NCBI GenBank assembly: GCA_019244185.1
Contig: JAFATB010000025.1
Location: 124,001 to 188,000 of the forward strand
From: Acidobacteriota bacterium
GTDB taxonomy: Bacteria > Acidobacteriota > Thermoanaerobaculia > Gp7-AA8
Direction: 5' to 3'
Length of the DNA: 64,000 nucleotides
The translations under genes were made by a program, and so were the position numbers. The notes beneath the pieces were generated by a model. It did no database searches and had not been told where the DNA came from. It saw only the letters and a program-made list of their open reading frames with translations. Within the stretch, counting starts at the first letter, position 1. Each line of letters starts with the position of its first letter. Shown piece after piece: positions 6,666-17,500 of this stretch.

Positions 6666-9600
6666 CTTCACCGCCGCGACGTAGCGAATCTCTCCGCCGC
6701 CCTCGGCCAGCCGGAACGGCTCGATGTCCACCTTGTCGTCGCCGCGCTGGATGATCACGATGCCGCGGCTGATGCCCATCGGCCCCGCCGCGAAGTAGCG
6801 CACGCCGACGTGATAGACGCCGTGCTGCACACGGCTCGTGCGGATGACTTCCGGGCCGAGCCCCTGCGTGATGTCTTCGTAGAGCTCGAGTCCCGCCGCG
6901 CTGCGCGGATTCGAGTAGTACACCTCGGTACCGGCCGGCTCGACGACGTGCAGGTCGACGTCGTTCGCGTCGGTCTCCCACGCCAGCGTGATGCGCAGCG
7001 CGTCGCGGCGCGCGAGGTCGACGTCGTGCTCGCGCGCGCGGTCTGCGATCTCGTCGCGGCGCGACGGGTCCTTCGCCTGCCACGCGCGGTACACGTAGCC
7101 GAGCTCCTCGCGCAGCACGCGGTGCACGTTGCCGTACCAGTTCGGGAACTCCTTCGTCGTCGCCGACTCGAGCAGGCGCGCGGCTTCTTCGATCCGGTTG
7201 TCCTGCCATAGCAGCAGCGCGAGACTGCGATAGCCGTTCGCGCGATCGGGGCGCAGTTCGAGCGCGCGGCGCAGCGGCGCCTCGGCGATCGACGCGCGGC
7301 CGACGCGCACGAGCAGCAGACCGGCGCGCTGCAGCAGTTCCGGTTTCGCGGGCGCGAGCTCGATCAGCGACGCGTACGCGCGCGCCGCTTCGTTTGCGTT
7401 GCCGTCGTGCTCGTCGGCCATGCCGAGGAGCTCGTAGACCTGCGGGTTCTCCGGGTCGTACGGCTGCCAGCGCAGTGCGAGGCGGCGCAGCGACGGCCAT
7501 TCGCGGAGCGCGGCGAGCGTCTCACCGAGCTGGTTGTACAGCTCGCGGTTGCGCGGATCGTTCTTCAGCTGCGCTTCGAGCTCGTCGATGCGCGAACGCG
7601 GCGGCGCGGCGTCTTTCGTCCAATCCGAACCATCGCGCGATGCGCCGGGATCCCTGTCGCGCCGTTGGCGTTCCGCCACGCGAGGAGGAGGCGGCGGCGC
7701 CGGCGGCTCCGGCACGGGATGCGGGACGTCGACCGCCGCGCGCTCGCGCGGCGCTTCCGCGGGCTGCAGCACCGGCGCGGCGGCCTGCACCGCCACCGCA
7801 TCGCGCGCCTCGTTGCGCGCGTCGATCACACCGCCCACCACGCCGCCCGCGACGCCACCCACGACACCGCCTTCCACGCCACCTTCGACACCGCCTTCGA
7901 CACCGCCCGGCACGCCTTCGGTGACGGCGATGCTCTCCGACTGGACGTTCGGCGGCGGGGCGTTTTCCACGGACACCGCGGATTGCGGCACGACGCGCGA
8001 GGCCGCCGTCGTCTTCGCCACCGGCATCGGACGTCCCGGCGGCAGCGGATCGCGATGGTCGATGCGCCCGATCCCGCCCGCGTCGATCGCGAGGATCGCG
8101 GCGAGCGCGCGGCGGTCGAGACCGAAGCGCTGGTAATCCCATTCGCTTTCGAGCACGAGCATCGTCGTGCGCGGAATGACCACGCGCTGTTCGGTGCTGA
8201 TGCGCACTTGCTCGGTCGCGAGCGCGCGGCGCACCGCGTCGGACGGCTCCGACGCCTCGCGCGCGGCGAGATAGTCGAGGTACGCGCGGTATGCCTCGCG
8301 TTCGAGCAGCGGACCGAACGTCGCATCGAGCCGCTGCGCTCCGTTCGCCCGCTCGGAGGCGACGGAGACCTGCGGCTCGGAGCCGACGCGCGACTTGCCG
8401 AGGACGAGAATCTCGTCGCCGTCGGCGACGTCGTCAAAGTGCGTCGGGTAGAGCCATTCCGCCGCGGGATCGGACGCATCGAACGACGCGCCGAGCGGCG
8501 CCTGCAGCAGACGCGCGGCTTCGCGAGCGTTCGTATCGAGCGTGGCGGTGAACGGCACGCGCACGATGCGGCCGCGTCCCGCGGTGAGCGTGCGCGCGAG
8601 TGAGGCTTCCTCGCGCGCGCCGAGGATGAGCGCGTGGACGCGGGCGTCGCGAGGCAGCGCGGCGATCGCGGAAGTCAGCTGATGCGACTCCGTTTCGCCG
8701 AGCGTGGCCACGAGATCGCTGGCGACGACGATGTTGCGCGACGCGCTCGCGTTGCGCGCGAGGTCGCGGAAGAGCGCGGAGAGATCGGTGCCGCCGAGGA
8801 AGAGGCGATTGCGAAGGAGGTCGCCGACGCGCGGCGCGAGGTCGGCGGCGGTGCCGTTCGCGAGCGGCGCGAGCTCCTGATCGAAGGCCACGAGACGCAC
8901 GCTGTCGTTCGGCGGCAATGCGCCGAGGAGCTGTTCGAGCGCGCGGATGCGATGCGGCGCGGATTCGGCGGAGGAAGCGGAGGTGTCGACGTAGAAGAGC
9001 CACGCGTGCGGCGCTGCGACTTTCGACTGCGCGACCGGCGGACGAAACGCCGCGACGTAGAAGTCGCCGGCGCGCAGGATGCGCGCGCGCGGCGCGTCGG
9101 CGGTGGCCTGCCAGGTCATGACGAGATCGCGGTCGGGCGTCCAGTCGCGTTCATCGAAGCGCGTGACTTCGGCGGTGGTCGTGGTCAGCTTGCCCGCCGT
9201 CTCCTCGCCGGGCACGGGCGTGACGAAGCCGCGGAAAGTCAACTTGTTGATCTTCGGCAGGCCGCGCAGCGGCAGCGCGTACGTGCGGACGCCGCCGCGC
9301 ATCGGCAGCAGTTGCGTGTACGAGACGAGCAGCCGCACCGGCGCGTTCGGATCGATCGGGAAGATGCGCGCGGAGAACCGGTTCCCCTGGTCCTGCTCGA
9401 GCAGCGCCGGGTCGCGCATCTGGTGGAGGAACTGCTCGTACACCTGATTCGCGCGCAGCCGTTCAACGACCTCGCCTTCCATCAGCGCGCCGTTGATCTC
9501 CTTCGCGAAGCGGCTGATCGCCGCGTCGGGCGGGAGCGTGCACGTGAAGCGCCCTTCGATGCGCCGTGCCTGCGGATTCCGGAAGCGCAGCTCGAGCTCC

Positions 9601-9860
9601 GTCAGCGACAGCATGCCGTGAATGGCCGTGCGCGCGGAGAGCTCTTCGAGCACGAGCTCCTGCCCGTCGGGATCGGCGAACGTGATCAGCGGCGCGGCCG
9701 CGACAGGCGGCGCCGGCTTCGCCGCGAGTGCCACCGGCGCCGCCCGCTCCCCGCCCTTCGGCGCGCTCGCGGCACCGCGCGGTTGCACCGCGGAATGCGG
9801 CATGGTGGTACGAATCGAGAGAAGAAGCGCGGCAGCGGCGAGAACGAACTTCGTGTTCAT
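6657..9860 (-). CDS. Secreted VIT / von Willebrand A / TPR / DUF2135 protein
   Basis: The 1067-residue protein starts with a signal peptide (MNTKFVLAAAALLLSI). A VIT domain spans about residues 60-200 (LTELELRFRNPQARRIEGRF). A vWA domain follows with the MIDAS motif Asp292-Thr-Ser-Ala-Ser296. Residues about 640-680 hold a Gly-Gly-Val repeat (EGGVEGGVEGGVVGG), then a Pro/Arg-rich linker. TPR helices occupy about 740-900 and a DUF2135 domain (TDANDVDLHVVEP, then the VGVRYFA region) ends the protein. VIT-vWA proteins bind partners through the metal site; DUF2135 is a periplasmic/surface domain. A structural or adhesion role is likely but no partner is evident. Confidence 0.85.
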   Translation of the reverse strand: MNTKFVLAAAALLLSIRTTMPHSAVQPRGAASAPKGGERAAPVALAAKPAPPVAAAPLITFADPDGQELVLEELSARTAIHGMLSLTELELRFRNPQARRIEGRFTCTLPPDAAISRFAKEINGALMEGEVVERLRANQVYEQFLHQMRDPALLEQDQGNRFSARIFPIDPNAPVRLLVSYTQLLPMRGGVRTYALPLRGLPKINKLTFRGFVTPVPGEETAGKLTTTTAEVTRFDERDWTPDRDLVMTWQATADAPRARILRAGDFYVAAFRPPVAQSKVAAPHAWLFYVDTSASSAESAPHRIRALEQLLGALPPNDSVRLVAFDQELAPLANGTAADLAPRVGDLLRNRLFLGGTDLSALFRDLARNASASRNIVVASDLVATLGETESHQLTSAIAALPRDARVHALILGAREEASLARTLTAGRGRIVRVPFTATLDTNAREAARLLQAPLGASFDASDPAAEWLYPTHFDDVADGDEILVLGKSRVGSEPQVSVASERANGAQRLDATFGPLLEREAYRAYLDYLAAREASEPSDAVRRALATEQVRISTEQRVVIPRTTMLVLESEWDYQRFGLDRRALAAILAIDAGGIGRIDHRDPLPPGRPMPVAKTTAASRVVPQSAVSVENAPPPNVQSESIAVTEGVPGGVEGGVEGGVEGGVVGGVAGGVVGGVIDARNEARDAVAVQAAAPVLQPAEAPRERAAVDVPHPVPEPPAPPPPPRVAERQRRDRDPGASRDGSDWTKDAAPPRSRIDELEAQLKNDPRNRELYNQLGETLAALREWPSLRRLALRWQPYDPENPQVYELLGMADEHDGNANEAARAYASLIELAPAKPELLQRAGLLLVRVGRASIAEAPLRRALELRPDRANGYRSLALLLWQDNRIEEAARLLESATTKEFPNWYGNVHRVLREELGYVYRAWQAKDPSRRDEIADRAREHDVDLARRDALRITLAWETDANDVDLHVVEPAGTEVYYSNPRSAAGLELYEDITQGLGPEVIRTSRVQHGVYHVGVRYFAAGPMGISRGIVIIQRGDDKVDIEPFRLAEGGGEIRYVAAVKVQ

Positions 9861-9901
9861 GCGTGCTTAGAGCACGCGGTGCGGGGAAAGAAAACCGCGA
9901 G

Positions 9902-10168
9902 TTAATGAGACTCCGGTTGTGGAGCGCGTATCCCGCGAAGAATTCCGGCGATGCTTAGATCCTCGTCGATCTGAGGCCAGTGAATGCCTTCGCCATCACC
10001 GATGAGTTCCCAATCGTCGCGCTGCTCCTGGGTTGCATGCAGCAGGCGTGGATACCACACGAGAGGCGCAGAAATCCGCCGGCCATCGATGAGGTGCACG
10101 GTGAGCTCGTCTCCAGAGACGGCGACGTTCATCGCGCGAGGTTCGGATTCAAATGGCAAAGTGCTCAT
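9902..10168 (-). CDS. DUF2442 domain protein
   Basis: The small protein of about 88 residues has the DUF2442 pattern: VSGDELTVHLIDGRRISAPL, WYPRLLHATQEQRDDWELIG and WPQIDEDLSIAGILRG. DUF2442 proteins are often encoded next to DUF4160 proteins in small two-gene modules that resemble toxin-antitoxin pairs, but no DUF4160 gene is next to it here. The start at 10168 (MSTLPFES) is chosen because homology begins nearby; the frame stays open to 10231. It has the same direction as the VIT-vWA gene. Confidence 0.75.
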   Translation of the reverse strand: MSTLPFESEPRAMNVAVSGDELTVHLIDGRRISAPLVWYPRLLHATQEQRDDWELIGDGEGIHWPQIDEDLSIAGILRGIRAPQPESH

Positions 10169-10297
10169 TCCAAGCCGCGAGCCGGCTCGTTGCCTCGTTG
10201 CTATAAAAGAAGAAGCGATACGGCCCAACATCGGCGAGCTTCGGCACCTCTCGATTCTCCCACGCTCAAACGCGTTGCCGCGACCACGCTGCGCACG

Positions 10298-11374
10298 TCA
10301 GTGCCGCACCGACCGCCGCCGCTGCTGCGGATCGGGCGGTGGTGGCGGTGGCGGAGGCGGAGGTGGTGGCGGGGGCGGCGGATGCGTCGACGGTTGCCAC
10401 CCGAGCTGGATGACCTCGAAGTCGCTCCCTTTGATCGCGGCGAACGCGGGGTTGAGCGTGTCGTTGTCCCAGCGGATGTCGTACGTGCCGGTGACGTAGA
10501 GGTCCGTGCCATTGTCTGCGACGATGAGGCCGTAGGTCTTCATCGCCTGGAAGATCTTGCGGGCGGCGGGCGGGAAGCGCGTGAGATCGACGCTCGCCTT
10601 GAGGCGCAGCCGCGCGCCCATCGGCAGCGCGCCGGCGGTGCTGCCCGCGCGGTGCGACGCGGGATAGACGTAGCCGTTCGAATGGCGCACGGTCACGCGG
10701 AACGCGTGGCGGATCGGATCGGGTCCCGCGACTTCGTCGTAGCGCACGAGTCCCGGCAGGATCGCGAGTCCCGCGGCATCCGCGCTCGTCCACCCTTCGG
10801 GGCGCCGCGCGTTCGAGTCGAGCGCCCACGTCGCGCCGGAACCCGCTTCCCACCGCGAGCCGGTCCAGTGCAGCGCGTAGAGCTCGAAGAGCAACCGGTG
10901 ATCGCGGTCGACGATCAGCATGTGCCGGTCGCCGTCCGCGCGCGGATCGCTGCCGGCGAGGCCGCCTTCGATCCACTTCTGCTGCGTCTTCGCCTCTTCC
11001 GGGATCGGATAGCCGGGCGGGCGGCCGGGGGCGGCGAAGTCGCTCTCGTCGTCGTACTCAAACGTCACGGGGACGAGAGGCTGACTGCCGGAGACGACAA
11101 TGTACGGCATGCCGTAGATCGGCGCTTCCGCATCGCCGCTGTCGCCGCCGAAATCGGGATGCATGCCGCGCGTCGTGCCGATGTCGGCGATGAAGGCGTT
11201 GCTGTGCGCGTCGACCGGCGCCGACGTGACGTCGGTGTTCCACCAGTTCGACAGCGGAAAGAGCGGCAGCGGCGGCGGGAGGGTGCCGCCGCGATCGGGT
11301 GCCTGCGCGGCGGCCGGAAACGCGAGCGCCGCGGCGAGCACGATCGCGGCGAGGACAGCGGCGGCGGTTCGCAT
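10298..11374 (-). CDS. Secreted protein of unknown function with polyproline tail
   Basis: The gene encodes 358 residues with a signal peptide (MRTAAAVLAAIVLAAALAF then PAAAQA). The body has clear conserved-looking blocks: LSNWWNTDVTSAPVDAHS, TTRGMHPDFGGDSGD, DGDRHMLIVDRDHRLLFELY, ARLRLKASVDLTRFPPAA and DNGTDLYVTGTYDIRWD. I recall similar unnamed secreted proteins in actinobacteria and acidobacteria but no function. Near the C-terminus is a run of about 16 prolines, then an Arg-rich end. An upstream in-frame start at 11428 is possible but would precede the signal peptide. The gene is divergent from the giant protein gene. Confidence 0.7.
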   Translation of the reverse strand: MRTAAAVLAAIVLAAALAFPAAAQAPDRGGTLPPPLPLFPLSNWWNTDVTSAPVDAHSNAFIADIGTTRGMHPDFGGDSGDAEAPIYGMPYIVVSGSQPLVPVTFEYDDESDFAAPGRPPGYPIPEEAKTQQKWIEGGLAGSDPRADGDRHMLIVDRDHRLLFELYALHWTGSRWEAGSGATWALDSNARRPEGWTSADAAGLAILPGLVRYDEVAGPDPIRHAFRVTVRHSNGYVYPASHRAGSTAGALPMGARLRLKASVDLTRFPPAARKIFQAMKTYGLIVADNGTDLYVTGTYDIRWDNDTLNPAFAAIKGSDFEVIQLGWQPSTHPPPPPPPPPPPPPPPPDPQQRRRSVRH

Positions 11375-11530
11375 GCCGCGATTCTGGGACGACGACGCTT
11401 CTCTACGCGTGACGCCACTCACGTCCACGGCGCCGGGAAGGACGTAGATTGCTCGTGGGTTCTGAGGATTCCATAACTTATTTCGAGTAGAATTCGGACC
11501 GCTTCAGCATCCAGGTCCGAGGAGAGCTTC

Positions 11531-14500
11531 ATGAATCGACGGTGGTCGGTCGTTGTTGCCGTGGCGGCGCTGTGCCTCGCTCCCGCGTTGTACGGGACGA
11601 CGAACTACCAGAGTAACGGCGCGGGCGGCGGCGACTGGCTCCTGCCCACCACGTGGTCTCCCCTCGGCATCCCCGGCGCGGGCGACACCGTCACCATCGT
11701 CGGCACCGACACCGTCATCGTCACCGGCATCGTCAGCGCGGACAGCATCACCGTGCAGGGCGGCCAGCTCGAGCTCGATCTCGCCGGCTTTCTCACCGCG
11801 AATACCGTCACCGTCAACGCGGCCTTCGCGAACGCGGCCGTGGTGCTCAACGGCGGCGCGCTGACGACCACGGGCAACATCGACATCGACGGCGGCTCGT
11901 CGACGAGCGCGCAACTGCAGTTCGGCGCGCTCGGCGGCACGCTCAACGACGGCGGCAGCCTGAATTTCGCGGGACTGCTCAAGCAGCTCACGTTCTCCGG
12001 CGCCGGCACGCTCAACATCGCCGGCGACCTCGGCGCGGGCGCCTCGTTCCTCGCGGGCGGCTCGACCATCAACTTCAATGGCAGCGGCCCGCAGACGATC
12101 AACGCCTACACGTTTCACGACTTCAGCGTCAGCAAGGCGACCGGCACGGCGACGTTGAATGGACCGATCACCGTCAACGGCAGCTTCGCCGTGACGAGCG
12201 GCGTGCTCGACGACGGCGGCAACCAGATCTCGCTCAACGCCGGCAGCTCCTCGAGCATCACCATCGGCACCAACGGCGTGCTGAAGCTCGGCAGCGCGGG
12301 AAGCGCGACCTCGTTCCCGACGCCGTACGCGAGCATCTTCTTCTCGCCCGGCAGCACGGTCGTCTATCACGCCGGCGTCGCGCAGTCGGTCAACGACGCG
12401 TTGACGTACCAGAACCTGTGGATCACGACGGCCGGCGGCTCGGTGACGCACACCTCCGCGGGACCGACGCTCAACGTGAACGGCACGCTCACCATCCTCA
12501 ACAACGGCGCGAACACCGCGACGCTCTCGATCGGCAGCAGCGCGCTCGATCTCAACGGCAACCTCGCCGGCGACGGCACGCTCAGCGCCACCAGCGGCGC
12601 GATCAACATCAGCGGCGACTGGGCGGCCACCACGAACCTCAGCGCCGGCACCGGCAGCACCGTCACGTACGACGGCGCGTTCGGCTCGCAGAACGTCGGC
12701 GGCGTCACGTACAACAACCTCACGATCAACAAGCTGCTCGGCACCGCGACGCTCGCCGGCGCGGCGACGGTCAACGGCAATCTCAACATCACCGCCGGCT
12801 CGTTCGACACGGGCGGACAGTCGCTCACCGTCGGCGGCACGCTGACGAACGGCAGCACGCTCGTCGCCGGCGCGAGCAACGTCATTCTCGGCGGCAACTT
12901 CACGAACAACGGCGCTCTCTCCGGCGCCTCCGCGACGTTCAAGCTGAACGGCACCGCCGCGCAGACATGGACCAACAACGTCGGCGTCACCGTCGGCACG
13001 CTGGAGATGAACAACCCGGTCGGCGCGACGCTGAGCGGCGCCGGCGGCATCAGCGTCAGCACGCTCCTCAAGCTCAACGGCGCAAACGTCACCGTCGGCG
13101 GCGGCGGTCTCTTCGTCGACGTGCTCGCGCTCATCAGCCGCACGAGCGGCTGGATCATCGGTCCGCTGACGCTCGGCATGAACCCGAGTCCCGCGCGCAC
13201 GTTCCCGATCGGGACCGCGTTCGCGTATCTGCCGGTCGATGCCGACTCCGGCAGCGCGGGCCAGCTCACCATCGAAGCGGTCGAAGGGAAGCATCCGTCG
13301 CGCACCGGCAACAACGTGCTCGATCGCTACTGGCGCATCGAGTCGCCGTCGTCGGTCACGCCGATCGACGCGCTCACGTTCCACTACAACGCCGGCGACG
13401 TCACCACCGGCACCGAGTCGCAGTACGGACTCGCGCAATATTCGGCCGGCATCTGGACGCGGAAAGGCGACGTCGTGGACGAGGTCAATCACAACGCCGG
13501 CCTCACGAACGTCACCGGCTACTTCAGCGACTGGATCATCGGGCAGCCCGGCAGCACCGGCGGCGCGTCGAAGCTCGCCATCACCGGCGTCAACGGCGGC
13601 TCCGATCCGGGCGTCGGCGCACCGTTCGCGGTCAACATCGAGTCGCAGAACGACTCCGGCACGCCGACCTCTGTCAGCAGCGGCACCGTCGTCGCGCTGT
13701 CCGTCCTCGCCGGCGCGGGACCGCTCGGCGGCACGACCAGCGGCACCATCTTCACGAACAACAGCACGCTCACGATCAACAACGTCACGTACGGCACCGC
13801 GGAGAACGGCGTCGTGCTGCGCGCGACCGCGACGAGCGGCGATACGCTGGCCTTCGGCGACAGCACGCTCTTCAACGTCACCGCGGCCACGACGCTGACG
13901 GTGACGAGTCTCGCCGACTCCGGCGCCGGCACGCTGCGCGATGCGATCGCGACCGCGAACGGCGGCGGCTGCACCTCGCCGTGCACGATCAACTTCAGCG
14001 TCAGCGGCACGATCAATCTCACCTCCGCGCTCCCGACGATCACCGCGTCGAATCTCACCATCGACGGCTTCACGGCCCCGGCGTCGCTCGCGAATACGAA
14101 CGCGTTCGGCCTCGCCTTCAACGCGTTCCTCGGCATCACGCTCGACGGCGGCAGCTCGACCGCCGCCGCGCTCGACGTGCAGGCCATCGGCGCGAAGATC
14201 CGCGGCTTGGTCATCCGGCACTTCACGAGCTACGGCGTCCGCTTCAGCGGCACGAACACCGGCTCGATCCTCTCCGGCTGCTCGATCGGCACCGACGGCG
14301 GCATCGCCGCGGCGAACGGCATCGGCGTGTATGTCGACGGCGCGAACGGCGTCACGATCGGCGGTACCGCGCCCGCGGACCGCAACCTGATCAGCGGCAA
14401 CACAAACGCAGGCGTCTCCATCATCAACGCCTCGAGCAACATCACCGTCGAAGGGAACTACATCGGCACGAGCGCGACCGTCACCAACGTGACCCCGAAC

Positions 14501-17500
14501 ACCACCGGCGTCACGGTCGGCAACGGCTGCACGGCGATCTCGGTCGGCGTCGCCGGCACCGGCAACATCATCAGCGGCAACAACGGCAACGGCGTGGAGC
14601 TCTACGCCAGCGGCACGGTCGTCCGCGCGAACATCATCGGCGGCGACGGCCTCGGGCTCGGCTTCCTCGCGAACGGCCACGGCATCTACATCGCCCCCGG
14701 CGCCGGCGCGAACACGATCGGCGGCGCGTCGCCGGCGGACGCGAACACGATCGTCGGCAACAGCGGCGACGGCATCCGCAGCGAAGGCACCGGCGATTCG
14801 ATCCAGAACAACCGCATCGGCGTCGCCGTCGACGGCACCACCGCGCACGGCAACAGCGGCAGCGGCATTCGCCTGCAAGGCAACGCCAGCGGCAACGGCA
14901 TCGGCTGGATGATGGCGAACACGATCGCGTACAACACCGGCGACGGTGTGTCCGTCATCGACACCGCGATCGGCAACGCCATCCGCACGAACGCCATCTA
15001 CGGCAACGGCGGCAACGCCATCGACCTCGGCGACGACGGCCCGACCGCGAACGACGCCACCGACTCCGACACCGGTCCGAACGGCAAGCAGAACTACCCG
15101 AGCGTCTCCAGCGCGCACCTCAACGGCGCGAATCTCGACGTCACCTTCTCGCTCGACTCGAGCGGCGGCACCAACGCGAACTACTTCCTCGTCGACGTCT
15201 ACAAAGCCGATGGAACGGGACAGGCGGCCGCATACGTCGGCAGCAGCACCTGCCTCGCCGGCCCGACGCTGGCGACGACCTACACCTTCCCCGCCGGCTC
15301 GCTCACGACCGGCGACAAAGTCGTCCTCGGCGTGAGCGCGTACAGCGACGCCGGCTGCGCGACGAACAGCGAAGGCACCTCCGAGCTCTCGCCGTCCGCC
15401 ACCGTCAGCGGCGACGTGCACTGGACCGGCCTCACCGGCGCGTGGGAGCTCGCCTCGAACTGGCTGCCCGCGCACGTGCCGACGACGAACGACAACGTCT
15501 ACATCGACGCGAGCGGCACCTACACCGTCACGCTCTCATCGCCCGCGAGCTTCAACGCGCTGCACGTCGGCGCGGCGAGCGGCACGCAGACGCTCGGCGT
15601 CAACGGCTCGCTCTCGATCGGCGCGCCGAGCAGCGTCGACGCGAACGGCGTCTTCACGCTCAACTCGAATCTCAGCGGCAACGGCTCGCTCGACGTCAAC
15701 TCCGGCGGCACGCTGAACTGGATCACCGGCACGATCGGCGGCAGCGCCGCGCTCAACATCAACTCCGGCGCGACCGCGACGCTCAGCAGCGCGAACACGA
15801 AGGTGCTCTCCGCGCGCCTCCTCACCGTCGCCACCGGCGGAAACCTCACGTGGAGCGGCGGAACGTTCTTTTTGCAGACCGGCGCCGCGATCGCGAACCA
15901 CGGCACGTTCGCGATCCAGAGCGACGCCACCCTCGCCGACAACGGCGGCGCCGGCGCGTTCGACAACTACGCGAGCGTCACGAAGAGCGTCACCACCGGC
16001 GTCACGACGTTCGGCAACGTCGCGTTCAACCATCACTCCGGCACGCTCGACATCCAGACCGGCAGCATCAATCCAGCGAACGGCACCGCGACCGCGGCGA
16101 TCAGCATCGGCAGCAGTTCCGAACTCACGATCGACTCCGACACCTTCACCCTCGGCACCGGCACGTCCTTCAGCGGTACCGGCGCGCTGCATGTCACGGG
16201 CGGGACGCTGACCGCCGACGGCACGTTCTCCGTTCCCAACTTCAAGATGGACGGCGGCACGCTGAACGGCAGCGGCACGATCTCGCTCGCCGGCGGCTCG
16301 TGGACCACCGGCACGATGTCCGGCAGCGGCACGTCGACCATTCCGAACGCCGCGAACATCTCGTTCTCGACCGCGAACACGAAGACCCTCGCACGCGCGC
16401 TGACGATCGCCACCGGCGGCACCGCCACGTGGAGCGGCGGCACGTTCTTCCTGCAGAGCGGCGGCACGATCACGAACAACGGCACCTTCGACGCCGCGTC
16501 CGACGCCACGATGGCGGACAACGGCGGCGCCGGCGCGTTCACGAACAACAATCTCTTCCGCAAGTCCGCTGGCAGCGCCACGGCGACGCTCCTCAGCGGG
16601 ATCACGCTGAACAACAACGGCAACATCCAGGTGCTCACCGGCACGCTGAATCCCGCCACGATCAACAACGTTGGCGCGCTGTCGCTCACGGGCGAGCTCC
16701 TCGTCGACTCCGACACCGTCACGCTCAGCGCCGGCACGACCGTGAGCGGCAGCGGAACGTTGAAGGTGACCGGCGGCACGCTGACCATCGACGGCTCGCC
16801 GTCGATCCCGCTCCTCCGCGTCGATGCCGGGACCGTGAACGGCAGCGGCAACTTCACGAGCGCCAACCTGCAGTGGAACAGCGGCACGTTCTCCGGCAGC
16901 GGCACGACGACGATTCCGAACCTCGGCGTCCTGACGCTCGGCACCGGCAACACGAAAGTGCTCGCGCGTTCGCTCGTCATCAGCAGCGGCGGCGTGGCCA
17001 CGGTCACCGGCACCGGTACGCTGTTCCTGCAAAGCGGCGGCAACATCACCAACAACGGCCTCTTCGGCCTCGAGGCTGATTCGACGATCGCCGACAACGG
17101 CGCCGCCGGCGCGTTCACGAACAACGCTACGCTGCGCAAGTCGGTCACCACCGGCTCGACGATCCTCGGCGGCATCACGCTCAACAGCACGGGCACGCTC
17201 GATCTGCAAACCGGCACGCTCGATCTCGCCGGCGGCACCGCGAGCGGCACGCTGTCGCTCACGAGCGGCGCGGTCTTCGCCGTCAACTCCGACAGCTACA
17301 CGCTTTCCGGCACGACCGTCACGGGCAGCGGCCTCGTGCAGCTCAGCGGCGGCGCGTTGCTCATCAACGGCAGCGTCACCATTCCGAAGTTCCAGCAGAA
17401 CGGCGGCACGCTCGACGGCACCGGCACGTTCACCGTCGGCAGCCTCGCCGACTGGTCCACCGGCACCCAGCAGGGCAGCGGCACGACGTCCGTCGCGAAC

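Noticed and set aside
9890..9903. AAAACCGCGAGTT also seen at 47653-47665 as a possible shared regulatory motif
   Set aside because: Only two copies, and one is part of a hairpin; short matches of this kind are expected by chance in GC-rich DNA.
10341..10390. GGT/GGC repeat as a possible microsatellite
   Set aside because: It encodes the polyproline tail of the minus-strand gene and is explained by that.
11504..15475. A 1323-codon minus-strand open frame opposite the start of the giant gene
   Set aside because: Same composition artefact; it also runs across the giant gene promoter and ribosome site.
11653..17079. An 1808-codon plus-strand frame overlapping the giant gene
   Set aside because: The product is a His/Arg/Gln-rich string without any motif; it is a frame shadow of the repeats.
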